From NCBI RefSeq assembly GCF_007829875.1, contig NZ_VIWV01000001.1:8010001-8074000 (forward strand): a stretch of DNA of 64,000 bases, given 5' to 3'. Each line of letters begins with the position of its first letter. The first letter of the stretch is position 1. Positions 1 to 7,785 of this stretch are shown one piece after another. This stretch comes from Streptomyces capillispiralis (GTDB lineage Bacteria; Actinomycetota; Actinomycetes; Streptomycetales; Streptomycetaceae). Below the pieces are notes generated by a model that was not told the DNA's origin, ran no database searches, and worked only from the letters and a program-made list of their open reading frames with translations. A program made the translations under genes and the position numbers.

Positions 1-254
1 GTCGCTGACCAGACGGTGTTGTAGTTGATGGCGCTGGCCATCACCGCGACCAGGACCTCGTCCGGGGCCAGTTCCGGCATGGGCACGTCGCCGACGCGGA
101 TGGACCGGCGTACGTCCTTGTCGCCGCCCTCGGTGAACATGCCGACGTCCTCGGCCCGCAGGTGAGCCGCCGTGTACTGCTCCGGCACCGGCTCCCGTTC
201 CAGCACTTCCGCGGGCGCCCCCGCGAGCACAGCCTCGGTCAGGGAATCCATCAT
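1..254 (-). CDS. ccr: Crotonyl-CoA carboxylase/reductase, N-terminal part (cut by window edge)
   Basis: Only the first 84 codons are inside the window. The translation starts MMDSLTEAVLAGAPAEV and continues with a region matching the start of crotonyl-CoA carboxylase/reductases: an EQYTAAHLRAEDVGMF stretch, then DKDVRRSIRVGDVPMPEL and VLVAVMASAINYNTVWSA, the typical GroES-like MDR entry. Family knowledge: the enzyme reductively carboxylates crotonyl-CoA to ethylmalonyl-CoA with NADPH and CO2, feeding the ethylmalonyl-CoA pathway and polyketide extender pools. The start could be either of two adjacent ATG codons (254 or 251). A strong hairpin at 276-314 lies just upstream. Whether it serves the PKS in this window is unknown; the PKS AT motifs call for methylmalonyl and malonyl, not ethylmalonyl. 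Confidence 0.85.
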   Translation of the reverse strand, partial: MMDSLTEAVLAGAPAEVLEREPVPEQYTAAHLRAEDVGMFTEGGDKDVRRSIRVGDVPMPELAPDEVLVAVMASAINYNTVWSA

Positions 255-275
255 GCTCCAGTCTCGTGAAGTGAC

Positions 276-314
276 AGGCCCCGCGCCGAGCCACGGGGGT
301 ACGGCGCGGGGCCT
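276..314 (-). terminator. 13-bp hairpin between SnoaL-like gene and ccr
   Basis: Perfect 13-bp inverted repeat (276-288 pairs with 302-314, 13-nt loop). It begins 24 nt after the stop of the gene at 338-736 and ends 21 nt before the ccr start. It is either a terminator, giving ccr its own downstream promoter, or an attenuator for read-through into ccr. Confidence 0.6.
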
Positions 315-337
315 GGTCGCGTGGCGAAGGGGGATGG

Positions 338-736
338 TCAGGCGCTGGTCTCGTCTGCCACGGGGCGGTCGACGGCCATGATCCACTTGCCGTCCTCGCC
401 GCGGACGAGGACGTCGGTGCAGGTGCCGTCGATCTTCTGCGGCTTGCCGTCCTCGCCGGTGACCTCGAGGTGGAACTCGACGATCAGCAGGGAGGTGTCA
501 CCGGTGCTGAAGGTGCGCAGCACCTTGGAGCTCAGCTTGGGCTTGGTGGCCAGGAACTCGGTGATGCTCTTCGTGCGGTCCGCCCCGGTGCGCGGCGTGC
601 CGGTGAGGTTGGAGATCGCGTCCTCGCGGTACAGCTGGTCGAAGATGGCGCCCTGGCCGCTGTTGAACGCGGCCACGAACACGTCGTTCTGCTGGTCCGG
701 GTCGTCGGTCAGGGTCAGGTCGAGAGTGTCGCTCAT
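338..736 (-). CDS. SnoaL/NTF2-like fold protein
   Basis: 132 residues with the layout of the NTF2/SnoaL-like superfamily: an N-terminal helix with FVAAFNSGQGAIFDQLY and DAISNLTGTPRTG, then beta strands ending in DGKWIMAVDRPVA. Length and pattern fit stand-alone DUF4440/SnoaL_3 proteins, which act as small cyclases, isomerases or binding proteins; the substrate cannot be told. It is a paralogue of the next gene upstream (768-1163), sharing FNSG, the AxS acid-rich loop and the WxxAxDxP ending. The gap between the two is 31 bp, so they are probably one transcript. A GGAAAGGAACC stretch precedes the ATG. Confidence 0.75.
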   Translation of the reverse strand: MSDTLDLTLTDDPDQQNDVFVAAFNSGQGAIFDQLYREDAISNLTGTPRTGADRTKSITEFLATKPKLSSKVLRTFSTGDTSLLIVEFHLEVTGEDGKPQKIDGTCTDVLVRGEDGKWIMAVDRPVADETSA

Positions 737-767
737 GAGGAGGGGGTTCCTTTCCGGGGGGAGGCGC

Positions 768-1163
768 TCAGAGTTCCTTGCCGTACGGGTTGTCGATGGC
801 GAAGCGCCACTGGCCGTCGGCCCCCAGACGCAGCACGTCCAGGCCGATGCCGGAGATGCTCTCCGCCGGGCTGTCCGCCGTGGCCGGGATGTCGATGGCC
901 CAGTCCGTCACCAGCAGCGCGGTGTCCGACGTCACGTACGACTCGAGGACCTTGTTCTTCAGCACGGGCTTGGCGGAGAGGAACTCGGCCAGCCCCTCGC
1001 GCCGTTCCGCGCCGCTGGCGGGGTGCCCCTTCTCCCACACACTGATCGCGTCGTCCGTGTAGAGCCGGTCCACGGCCGCGGCGTCGCCCGAGTTGAAGGT
1101 GCGCACATAGGTGGCGGCGTGTTCCAGGACCGCCGCGGTGAGCGCGTCGTTGGTCTCTGCCAT
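768..1163 (-). CDS. SnoaL/NTF2-like fold protein, paralogue
   Basis: 131 residues, same fold as its downstream neighbour: YVRTFNSGDAAAVDRLYTDDAISVWEKG near the N-terminus and DGQWRFAIDNPYG near the end. The pattern is that of DUF4440/SnoaL-like NTF2-fold proteins. No catalytic pair can be assigned from sequence alone. The ATG at 1163 has GGGAG about 12 nt upstream. It is the first gene of the leftward pair, so the promoter should lie in 1164-1300. Two tandem copies next to ccr suggest a shared metabolic job, possibly CoA-ester or polyketide related, but that is inference. Confidence 0.75.
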   Translation of the reverse strand: MAETNDALTAAVLEHAATYVRTFNSGDAAAVDRLYTDDAISVWEKGHPASGAERREGLAEFLSAKPVLKNKVLESYVTSDTALLVTDWAIDIPATADSPAESISGIGLDVLRLGADGQWRFAIDNPYGKEL

Positions 1164-1450
1164 GGCAAAACCACTCCCGTTCCGTGAGATGTGCGGTCAC
1201 CGTAGGCGGGCGCAAGCCATCCACCGGTCACTGCCAGGCAATGCGTGGGAGGGGGTCAGGAGGGCACCGTCTGATGGACGTTCGCTGGAGCGGTGCGGAA
1301 CGCCCAGTTCCCGGCGCCGGGTCGCGACGAGCCCGGCGACCGCCCGCGGCGCCGCGTGAGAGGGTGACGGCAGCTCCCGCCCGGCGGTGCGCCGAAGGGG
1401 CCGCACGAGACGCGGGCGGTCGGCAGGAGGCACAGGTGACCGGCCCCGAC

Positions 1451-1982
1451 ATGTCCCGCGGCGCTCGACTGGCCGCCCACGGTGGCGTCTCCACGGCGCT
1501 GGCGCTGTGCAGTGACCGCCGGCTGCGGGAGCTCGTGGACGCCGCCCCGCCGGCCGGTTCCGGCATCGGCGGCAGGACGGCACGCGCTCTCCTCCCGCTT
1601 CGAACTCGCGCCGGACGAGGCCGCCTTCGCCGGCCGGCACCGCGGCTACGACCGGTGGTACACACTGACCCACCTGGTGAACTGGCTGGCCGTCGCGCTG
1701 CACGGGTACGGCCCCGAGGAGCGCCGGGCGTACGTGGACGCCTGCGCCCGGGGAGTGCCCCCGGGGGACATGCCGCCGGCGATCGCGGCACTGCTCGTCC
1801 GTCACGCGTCGGTCGCCGCGGTGATGGGTGACTTCACCCACCGGTTCCGGCGGGAGAGCCGCACGACCGCCTTCCCGCTGGAGGCGATCCGCCGGATCGA
1901 ACGGCGGGACGACCCGCCCGGCGCGCCGGCCGGCGGCACTCCCCGCGGGGACGGTCCCCGGCCGGCCGCGCCGCGTACCTGA
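1451..1982 (+). pseudogene. Relic of a kinase-like protein, internal deletion plus frame change
   Basis: The first part, in one frame, reads MSRGARLAAHGGVSTALALCSDRRLRELVDAAPPAGSGIGG; from about 1587 the sensible reading moves to another frame with SSRFELAPDEAAFAGRHRGYDRWYTLTHLVNWL and continues to HRFRRESRTTAFPLEAIRRI and a stop at 1982. I recognise the two ends as the N- and C-termini of a roughly 350-400 residue Streptomyces protein annotated as a serine/threonine-kinase-like protein; the whole middle, including the catalytic core, is missing. The junction lies near 1582-1590. The second frame remains open as a 166-codon ORF from 1482, which an automatic annotator may call a hypothetical protein. 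Confidence 0.6.
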
Positions 1983-2404
1983 CCGGCGGGCCCCGGGCCG
2001 GGCGCTGCGCCGCGCACCCGGGGCTGCCACGTCCCCCTTCCCGGAAGCGACCGCGACCGCTCGCAGAGGTGCCGGACGAGTCCGGCGTCCTCGCGGGACC
2101 GGTCCCTGCCCCCGGGCAGGCACCGGGGATGCCGAGCGGCGACGAAGCCCGGCCGTGCCGGTCGGTGAACACCGTGACCGGACGGCCGGGCCGTCCGGGG
2201 CCCCAGTCCCCCTCTGGGCTCGCCCCGATCCCTTGCCGCAGTGAGCTTGCCGACATGCGCCGGGCCGGAGCAAGGGTCCGGGTATGTCCCGGACACCGGT
2301 TGCCTGTCCGGCCTGGTCAAAGACGTGTCCGAGACCGCCCCGTCCGCGACGGCCCGCCGTCGACGCGGTCCGCACGCTGCAACCCGCGTGCGACGCGGCG
2401 GCTA
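1983..2404. other. Gene-free stretch
   Basis: No convincing gene, RNA or repeat seen. Several long open frames run through it on both strands, but their residue composition (Arg/Pro/Gly-rich) is that of non-coding high-GC DNA. Confidence 0.5.
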
Positions 2405-2459
2405 TTGACGCAAGGGGGAGCCATCCCTAGCATGACGCCCCGTCATTACATCGATGTAA
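2405..2459 (+). promoter_or_regulatory. Promoter with palindromic operator for the GH43 gene
   Basis: TTGACG at 2405-2410 and TAGCAT at 2428-2433 are separated by 17 nt, a good sigma70-type promoter. A perfect 14-bp palindrome, TTACATCGATGTAA (2446-2459), lies where transcription would start. Such AT-edged palindromes are typical of LacI-family repressors that control secreted glycoside hydrolases in Streptomyces; no LacI gene is in the window, so the regulator would act from elsewhere. The site precedes the GTG start at 2586 by about 130 nt. Confidence 0.6.
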
Positions 2460-2585
2460 AGACGGTGCGGCTCATGACCGCCCCCGCCCCTCCGAGTCGC
2501 CCCGCCCTCCACGACCGTCGATGACCGTCCCGGACCTGCCATGGCCTTCCGGCCGGGATCCGCTCCCGGAAAGGACCCCCCCACA

Positions 2586-4070
2586 GTGCCCTCAAGACGC
2601 CTCCCGCGCCCGCGCGGCCACCTCGGCCTGCTCGCGGCCGCCCTCCTCGCGCTCGTCCTGGGCCTCCTGCCGACGGCGACCGCCCCGGCCGCCGCGGCCG
2701 CGCCCGGAACCACCGGGCCGGCGGCCGCCGTCGCGGCGGCCGGCACCTTCCGCAACCCGCTCAACACCGGCCCCGACCCGTACATGACGCACTGGAAGGG
2801 GAACTACTACCTCACCACCACCCAGGGCAACAGCATCCGCATGTGGCGCTCCCCGTCCCTGGGCACCCTGCTGACGTCCGACCCGGTCACCGTGTGGACG
2901 GACACCGACCCGACCCGCAACCGCAACATCTGGGCCCCGGAGTTCTACCGCTTCGGCGACCGCTGGTACCTCTACTACACGGCCGACGACGGCGTCGACG
3001 AGCACCACCGCCTCTACGTCCTGGAGTCGGAGCGCGACGACCCGGCCGGCCCCTACCACTTCAAGTCCAGGCTGGCCCCGCCCAACCACGCCGACGACTT
3101 CGCCATCGACGCGGGCGTCCTCCAGCTCGGCGGGCGCCTCTACCTCGCCTACAGCGGCATCAACCAGTACCAGCACAACGGGCTCAACATCGCCCCGATG
3201 TCCGATCCGTACACCGTCTCGGGCAACGCCGTCGCGATCGACGCGGCCGGTGGCTGTCCCGAGGTGAGGGAGGGACCGGAGTTCCTGTACCGCAACGGGC
3301 GCGTCTGGATGACGTACTCCGCCTGCGACACGGGCAAGCCGGACTACCAGGTCTGGATGATGTCGATGCCGCTGACCGCCGACCCGCTCGTGCCGGGGAA
3401 CTGGCAGCAGCACCAGGGCGCGGTGTTCTCCCGGGCGGACGACCGGGGCGTGTTCGGACCGGGGCACCACGCCTTCTTCCGCTCCCCGGACGGCACCGAG
3501 GACTGGATCGTGTACCACGCCAAGACCACGTCGGTGAACACCTACAGCAACCGCACGACCCGGGCGCAGAAGTTCACCTGGCGGGCCGACGGGAGCCCCG
3601 ACTTCGGCCGCCCCCTGGCGATGGGAGCCACCCAGGACCTCCCCTCCGGCGACCCGGGATCCGGCACCTACTGGATCAACGACGACGGCCGCTCCAGCGG
3701 CCCCGGCGGTGTCACCTACGGCGGCGCCTGGAACTCGGGCACGGGCTGCGCCACCCAGTGCTTCTGGAGCGACGACCACTGGAGCGACCGGACCGGCGCC
3801 ACGGCCACGTTCACCTTCACCGGCACCCGCATCGTCCTGCTCTCCGTCAAGGACACCGGCAACGGCTACGCGGCCGTGAGCGTCGACGGCGGGCCCGAAC
3901 AGCGGGTGGACTTCCACGGCCCGATCCGCGTCGGAGAAGCGGTGCAGTACACCAGCCCACGCCTGCCGTACGGCAGTCACACCCTCCGCGTCCGGGTGAC
4001 GGGGGAGCGCAACTCCCAGGCCCAGGCGTCCTTCGTGAGCGTCGACCGCGCCGAGGTCTACGTCAACTGA
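2586..4070 (+). CDS. Secreted GH43-family glycosidase (arabinofuranosidase-like) with C-terminal accessory domain
   Basis: The GTG at 2586 is chosen over an in-frame ATG at 2541 because GGAAAGGA sits 9 nt upstream and the product then opens with a clean Sec signal (basic RRLPRPR, then a long Leu/Ala core ending in A-rich APAAAAA). The catalytic domain (about residues 55-350) is a five-bladed GH43 propeller: NTGPDPY supplies the base Asp64, FAIDAG the modulating Asp near 175, and REGPEF the acid Glu near 229-232. Residues about 355-494 (YWINDDGRSSGPGG to AEVYVN) form a beta-sandwich accessory domain, perhaps carbohydrate-binding. Expected role: releasing arabinose or a related pentose from plant polysaccharide outside the cell. 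The exact substrate is not visible. Confidence 0.85.
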   Translation: MPSRRLPRPRGHLGLLAAALLALVLGLLPTATAPAAAAAPGTTGPAAAVAAAGTFRNPLNTGPDPYMTHWKGNYYLTTTQGNSIRMWRSPSLGTLLTSDPVTVWTDTDPTRNRNIWAPEFYRFGDRWYLYYTADDGVDEHHRLYVLESERDDPAGPYHFKSRLAPPNHADDFAIDAGVLQLGGRLYLAYSGINQYQHNGLNIAPMSDPYTVSGNAVAIDAAGGCPEVREGPEFLYRNGRVWMTYSACDTGKPDYQVWMMSMPLTADPLVPGNWQQHQGAVFSRADDRGVFGPGHHAFFRSPDGTEDWIVYHAKTTSVNTYSNRTTRAQKFTWRADGSPDFGRPLAMGATQDLPSGDPGSGTYWINDDGRSSGPGGVTYGGAWNSGTGCATQCFWSDDHWSDRTGATATFTFTGTRIVLLSVKDTGNGYAAVSVDGGPEQRVDFHGPIRVGEAVQYTSPRLPYGSHTLRVRVTGERNSQAQASFVSVDRAEVYVN

Positions 4071-4081
4071 ACCCGCACCCC

Positions 4082-4112
4082 GGCCGTCGGTGACGCCGGT
4101 GCACCGACGGCC
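4082..4112 (+). terminator. Terminator after GH43 gene
   Basis: Perfect 11-bp stem (4082-4092 with 4102-4112), 9-nt loop, starting 12 nt past the GH43 stop codon. No T-run, as is common in Streptomyces. Confidence 0.6.
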
Positions 4113-4201
4113 TCCGGCGCCACCCGTTGCGGGGACCGGGTGGGCACAGGGCCGGAAACTGCCGTTGTCATGTCCCGCGTCTGCGAGAAGGATGGGGGGA
4201 C

Positions 4202-5233
4202 ATGGGGGACTTGGGGGACGGGACGCATGCGCGGCCGCACGAGGTCCGGGATGCCGCGGAGTTCGTCGCGCTGCTGCGGCGGCTGAAGGAACGGTCGGGG
4301 CTGTCGTACCGGCGGCTGGAGGAGCGCGCGGCCGAACGGGGCGAGGTGCTGCCGCGCAGCACCATGGCGGACGTGCTGCGGCACGGTGTGCTGCCGAGGG
4401 CGGAGACGCTGGAGGTGTTCCTCCGTGTCTGCGGGGAGGAGCGCAACGTCCCGGCATGGCTGGAGGCCCGGAACCGGGTCGCCGCCCTGGGCGCCGGCAC
4501 CCGCACGGCGGAGGAGCGGGAGGCGGGCACCGACCACCGGCCGGAGCACGGGGAACCGTCCGCCGCGCCGCGGCCCGGGCCCGACCCGGGAGACGGCGGG
4601 GCGGTGCGGCCCCGCCGGGCGGGCCGGCGGTTCGGCTCGCCGAAGCAGCTGCTCGGCATGGCGGTGGTCCTGCTGGCCCTGTTGGGCGGCGGGTACTTCA
4701 CGCTGGCCGCCGTGCACGGCGGCGGGGGCGCCACGGGGGCGGCGGGCGATTCGGACGCCCCGGGGGCGGGGACGTACCGCATCCGCTCGCTCGCGTCGTC
4801 ACTGTGCCTGTCCGAGCGCGACGGCGAGGACGCGGGCCACGTCTACCAGTCCGCGTGCGCCGGCAGCATCCCGGCCTACGCCCTGGAGGAGAAGGGGGAG
4901 GGCGTCTACCGGATCCGCTCCCTGCACCCCGTCTTCGGCTACGGCTGCCTGGGGGTCGAGAACGCCGGCACCCGGCGGGGCGCGCGGATGATGGACGACT
5001 ACTGCGGTCACCGCGGCACCGCCGAACGCTTCCGCCTGGAGCCGGCCGGCGACCGGGGCTACCGCATCAGGCCGGTGCACACCGACGCCTGCGTCTCGGT
5101 GCCCGGCGGCTCCGTGACGCAGTGGACCCCGATCGTCCAGTCTCCGTGCGTCTCCGGTGACACGGGCCAGGTCTTCCGGTTCGATCCGGTCCCGACGCCG
5201 AGTGCCGTGCCCGACGTCACCGGCAACGGCTGA
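4202..5233 (+). CDS. Membrane protein with XRE-like HTH head and ricin-like lectin tail
   Basis: 343 residues. The ATG at 4202 follows AAGGATGGGGGG; an upstream in-frame start at 4127 has no ribosome site. Residues about 10-100 (EFVALLRRLKERSGLSYRRLEERAAERGEVLPRSTMADVL) are a helix-turn-helix domain of the type found in many Streptomyces regulators. A low-complexity linker follows, then one membrane helix (about 150-172). The outer part, from about 185, has three repeats beginning YRIRSL/YRIRPV with Cys, Trp/Phe spacing like ricin-type beta-trefoils. The design suggests signal transfer from an outside ligand to a cytoplasmic HTH. No partner gene is adjacent, and DNA binding is inferred from similarity only. 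Confidence 0.7.
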   Translation: MGDLGDGTHARPHEVRDAAEFVALLRRLKERSGLSYRRLEERAAERGEVLPRSTMADVLRHGVLPRAETLEVFLRVCGEERNVPAWLEARNRVAALGAGTRTAEEREAGTDHRPEHGEPSAAPRPGPDPGDGGAVRPRRAGRRFGSPKQLLGMAVVLLALLGGGYFTLAAVHGGGGATGAAGDSDAPGAGTYRIRSLASSLCLSERDGEDAGHVYQSACAGSIPAYALEEKGEGVYRIRSLHPVFGYGCLGVENAGTRRGARMMDDYCGHRGTAERFRLEPAGDRGYRIRPVHTDACVSVPGGSVTQWTPIVQSPCVSGDTGQVFRFDPVPTPSAVPDVTGNG

Positions 5234-5236
5234 CCG

Positions 5237-5270
5237 CCGGCCTGCGGCCGGTTCACCCGCCGCAGGCCGG
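5237..5270. terminator. Bidirectional terminator
   Basis: Perfect 11-bp stem (5237-5247 with 5260-5270), 12-nt loop, between two convergent genes; it starts four bases past the rightward gene's stop. Confidence 0.6.
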
Positions 5271-5390
5271 GCCCGCCGCCGGTGGCGCGCCCCACCGTCC
5301 GCCGGGGGTTCCTCCGCTCCGCATCGGGCACTTTCGTCCTGCGTGCGCCCGGTCGGAACCGAGAAGCGTGCGCCTTCTGCCGGGAAGCGT

Positions 5391-6587
5391 TCAGCCCGCG
5401 CGGGCCGGGGCGACCCGGACGGCCCTGCCGAAGGCCCGCATGGCGAGGGCGCCGACGAGGGGTCCGGGCGCCAGCAGGAGGAAGGCGTACCGCCAGCCGA
5501 CGGCCTCGGCCAGCAGCGGAGTGAGCTGGATGCTGAGGACGGTGAGGGCGAAGCCGATCGCGGTCTGGCCGGTGAGCGCCGTCCCGACGTAGCGGTGGTC
5601 GGCGACCTCGCTCAGCGAGGTCGAGAACACCCCGGAGTCCGCGATCACGGCGGCCCCCCACAGCGTGCAGAAGGCGAACAGCAGCAGCGGCGGGGCGTCG
5701 AAGAGGAAGGGGGAGGCCAGGCAGCACAGGCCGCTGAGCAGCAGAGCCGCCAGCGCGGCGGGGGAGCGGCCGAAGCGGTCCGCGCCCCAGCCGCCGAGCA
5801 GGCAGCCGGCCGCCCCGCCGAGTCCCATCGCGAGGAACACCGTGATCTCCACCGAGCCCGGCAGCCCGTCGGTGGCGCCGGTCGCCGACAGGAAGGAGGG
5901 GATCCAGGTCCACAGGGCGTACAGCTCCCACATGTGCCCGAAGTAGCCGAGGTTGGCCAGCCGCGGACCGCGTTGGGTGAACATGGCCAGCGCGTACCGG
6001 GCGTTGCGGGCGGGTGCGGCCGGCGCGGCGTACGGGCCGGTCCGTATCAGGACCAGCGAGACGACGGAGCCCGCGAGCCCGGCCCCCGCCGCGGTGAGCA
6101 GGACACCGCGCCAGGGCAGGGAGCCCAGCCCGGCGATCAGGTGGGGGAGCGTGGAGCCGAGGGTGAGGGCGGCGATGAGGACGCCCATGGTCCTGCCCCG
6201 TCCCGCGCTGCCGGCCCAGGAGGCCATCAGCTTCATGCCGACGGGATAGACCCCGGCCAGGAACATGCCGGTCAGGAAGCGCAGCGGGACCGCGACGCCC
6301 GGTCCGTCCGCGGCCAGGGCCAGCACCACGGTGCAGGCGGCGGCCGACGCGGCACTGGCGGCGAGCAGGCGCTGGGGCGGGAAGCGGTCGGCCAGGTTGA
6401 GGGCGGTCGAGGCCACGGCCCCGGCGACGAAACCGCACTGCACGGAGGCCGTCAGCCACACCGCCCCGCCCGCCGTGAGCCCCCACTCGTGCCGCAGGCT
6501 CGGCACCACCGCCGACATGGAGAACCACACGGCGAGGCCGAGCACCTGCACGGCGGCGATCGCCCCGCGCTGCACACCGACGTTCAC
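5391..6587 (-). CDS. MFS transporter
   Basis: 398 residues with about twelve hydrophobic segments, beginning MNVGVQRGAIAAVQVLGLAVWFSMSAVVPSL. The pattern fits the major facilitator superfamily, close to the CynX/NimT and nitrate/drug exporter branch: a GxxADRF/GGWGADRFGR loop 8-9 signature and an LTGMFLAGVYPVGMKLMASW segment in the first half. It starts at GTG 6587, preceded by GGGAGGGC; the longer open frame up to 6932 lacks a ribosome site. It stands alone between the HTH protein and the hydrolase-like gene, transcribed leftward. Substrate and direction of transport are unknown. Confidence 0.85.
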   Translation of the reverse strand: MNVGVQRGAIAAVQVLGLAVWFSMSAVVPSLRHEWGLTAGGAVWLTASVQCGFVAGAVASTALNLADRFPPQRLLAASAASAAACTVVLALAADGPGVAVPLRFLTGMFLAGVYPVGMKLMASWAGSAGRGRTMGVLIAALTLGSTLPHLIAGLGSLPWRGVLLTAAGAGLAGSVVSLVLIRTGPYAAPAAPARNARYALAMFTQRGPRLANLGYFGHMWELYALWTWIPSFLSATGATDGLPGSVEITVFLAMGLGGAAGCLLGGWGADRFGRSPAALAALLLSGLCCLASPFLFDAPPLLLFAFCTLWGAAVIADSGVFSTSLSEVADHRYVGTALTGQTAIGFALTVLSIQLTPLLAEAVGWRYAFLLLAPGPLVGALAMRAFGRAVRVAPARAG

Positions 6588-6730
6588 AGTTGCCCTCCCG
6601 GACCGATCCCTCGTTCTCCGCGCCCCGCACTCCCGTGGCCGAAGGCCGACCCTACGTGCCCGGCACGTCGAGCGCGGCGGCCCCTCCCGGGGGAGCGGGA
6701 AGGACCGGTGGAACAGGGGCCGGACCGGCG

Positions 6731-7546
6731 CTACGAGGTCCAGAACTCGTCGAGGGCCGCGTTGACGGTGTCCGGCTGCTGGGTGTGCGGGTAGAAACCC
6801 GGAACGCGCAGCAGCCGGGCACCCAGCGCGCCGGTCAGGGTCTCGGCGCAGGCCATCAGCGGTTCGCCGACGTGCCGGCGGTACAGCTCGGGGGCGTCTT
6901 CCCACGTGCCGCAGACCACCAGCGTCGGCCACGGGGCGGACCGCAGGGGTTCGAGCGGGACGTGGGCCTCCCAGATGGGCCGCTCCCGCATCGAGGTGGC
7001 GACCGCGCGCAGCCGTCGCGGGGTCGGTTCCGGCAGGGGCAGCCCGATCCCTTCGGTGGAGGCGCGCAGGAACTCCCGGGGGGTCACGGACTCCGGCAGG
7101 TCGCCGGGTGCCGACTCGGCGACCCGCTCCAGCATCGCCGCGACGGTGGGGTGCCCGGCGGCGGCCGTGAAGGCGGACGGCTGGATGAGCGTCAGCGACC
7201 GGACCAGATCGGGGCGGCGCGCGGCGGCGAGCATCGCGATCACCCCGCCGTTGCCGTGACCGACCAGATGCGCGGTCCCCTCCCGGCCGCCCCGCCCGTG
7301 GTGCGGAGCGCCGAGCAGGCCGACGAGGTCGTCGGCGTCGGTCTCGAAGTCACCGCGTCCGGTCGCCGGGCTGCGGCCGTACCCGCGCCGGTCCACCAGC
7401 AGCAGCCGGTGACGGCCGGCCAGCGGACGCTGCGCCGCGAAGCCGTAGAGGTCGTCACTGCCCCAGGTGAAGATGTTGTGCACGAAGAGGGCGCGTGGTC
7501 CCTGGCCGTCGGTCTCGTCCCAACTCGTCACGTGGATCGCCGTCAA
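6731..7546 (-). CDS. Alpha/beta-hydrolase-fold protein lacking the nucleophile serine
   Basis: 271 residues from a TTG start at 7546, preceded by GGAAGGAG. The fold is clear: oxyanion loop FVHNIFTWGSDDLYGF, LLLVDRRGYGRSP, a lid region, WPTLVVCGTWED (acid position) and a C-terminal FYPHTQQPD (histidine position). At the nucleophile elbow, normally G-x-S-x-G, the sequence is G-H-G-N-G: residue 98 is Gly instead of Ser. The protein therefore probably does not work as an ordinary esterase; it could be a binding protein, a cofactor-free lyase-like enzyme or a decaying hydrolase. It lies 143 bp upstream of the MFS gene on the same strand. Confidence 0.8.
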   Translation of the reverse strand: MTAIHVTSWDETDGQGPRALFVHNIFTWGSDDLYGFAAQRPLAGRHRLLLVDRRGYGRSPATGRGDFETDADDLVGLLGAPHHGRGGREGTAHLVGHGNGGVIAMLAAARRPDLVRSLTLIQPSAFTAAAGHPTVAAMLERVAESAPGDLPESVTPREFLRASTEGIGLPLPEPTPRRLRAVATSMRERPIWEAHVPLEPLRSAPWPTLVVCGTWEDAPELYRRHVGEPLMACAETLTGALGARLLRVPGFYPHTQQPDTVNAALDEFWTS

Positions 7547-7663
7547 CGGATGCGGCTCCTTCCGGTCGCGGACCGACGTACCCGGCCCAGGATGCCCGCC
7601 GGGCGGGGGAGGACGCCACAGGGCCGCTCGCAGCCGTCGCACGGCTCACGGGAGTTCACGGCC

Positions 7664-7707
7664 GGCCCCGAGCCGGCCCCGAACCGGCCCCGAACCGGCC
7701 CCGAGCC
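7664..7707. repeat. Tandem repeat, four 11-bp units
   Basis: Four head-to-tail copies of GGCCCCGARCC (7664-7674, 7675-7685, 7686-7696, 7697-7707), the outer two with G and the inner two with A. It sits in the divergent gap between the hydrolase-like gene and the membrane protein gene. Confidence 0.8.
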
Positions 7708-7785
7708 GGTCACGCCCTCCCGCGCTCCCGCACCGGACCGGTACCGTACGGGGGCTCTTGCAGCACGGCCGAGGGGGACGGGGCG

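Noticed and set aside
1197-2375. A 392-codon minus-strand frame over the kinase-like relic and the gap
   Set aside because: Arg/Pro/Gly-rich throughout, no ribosome site or known motif.
2592-4457. Long minus-strand frame opposite the GH43 gene
   Set aside because: Low-complexity Val/Gly/Arg-rich translation, no start signal; the plus strand encodes a complete GH43 enzyme.
7664-7707. Short repeats as a CRISPR array
   Set aside because: Units are 11 bp head to tail with no spacers; there are no cas genes. The 8-bp array at 41333 was rejected for the same reason.
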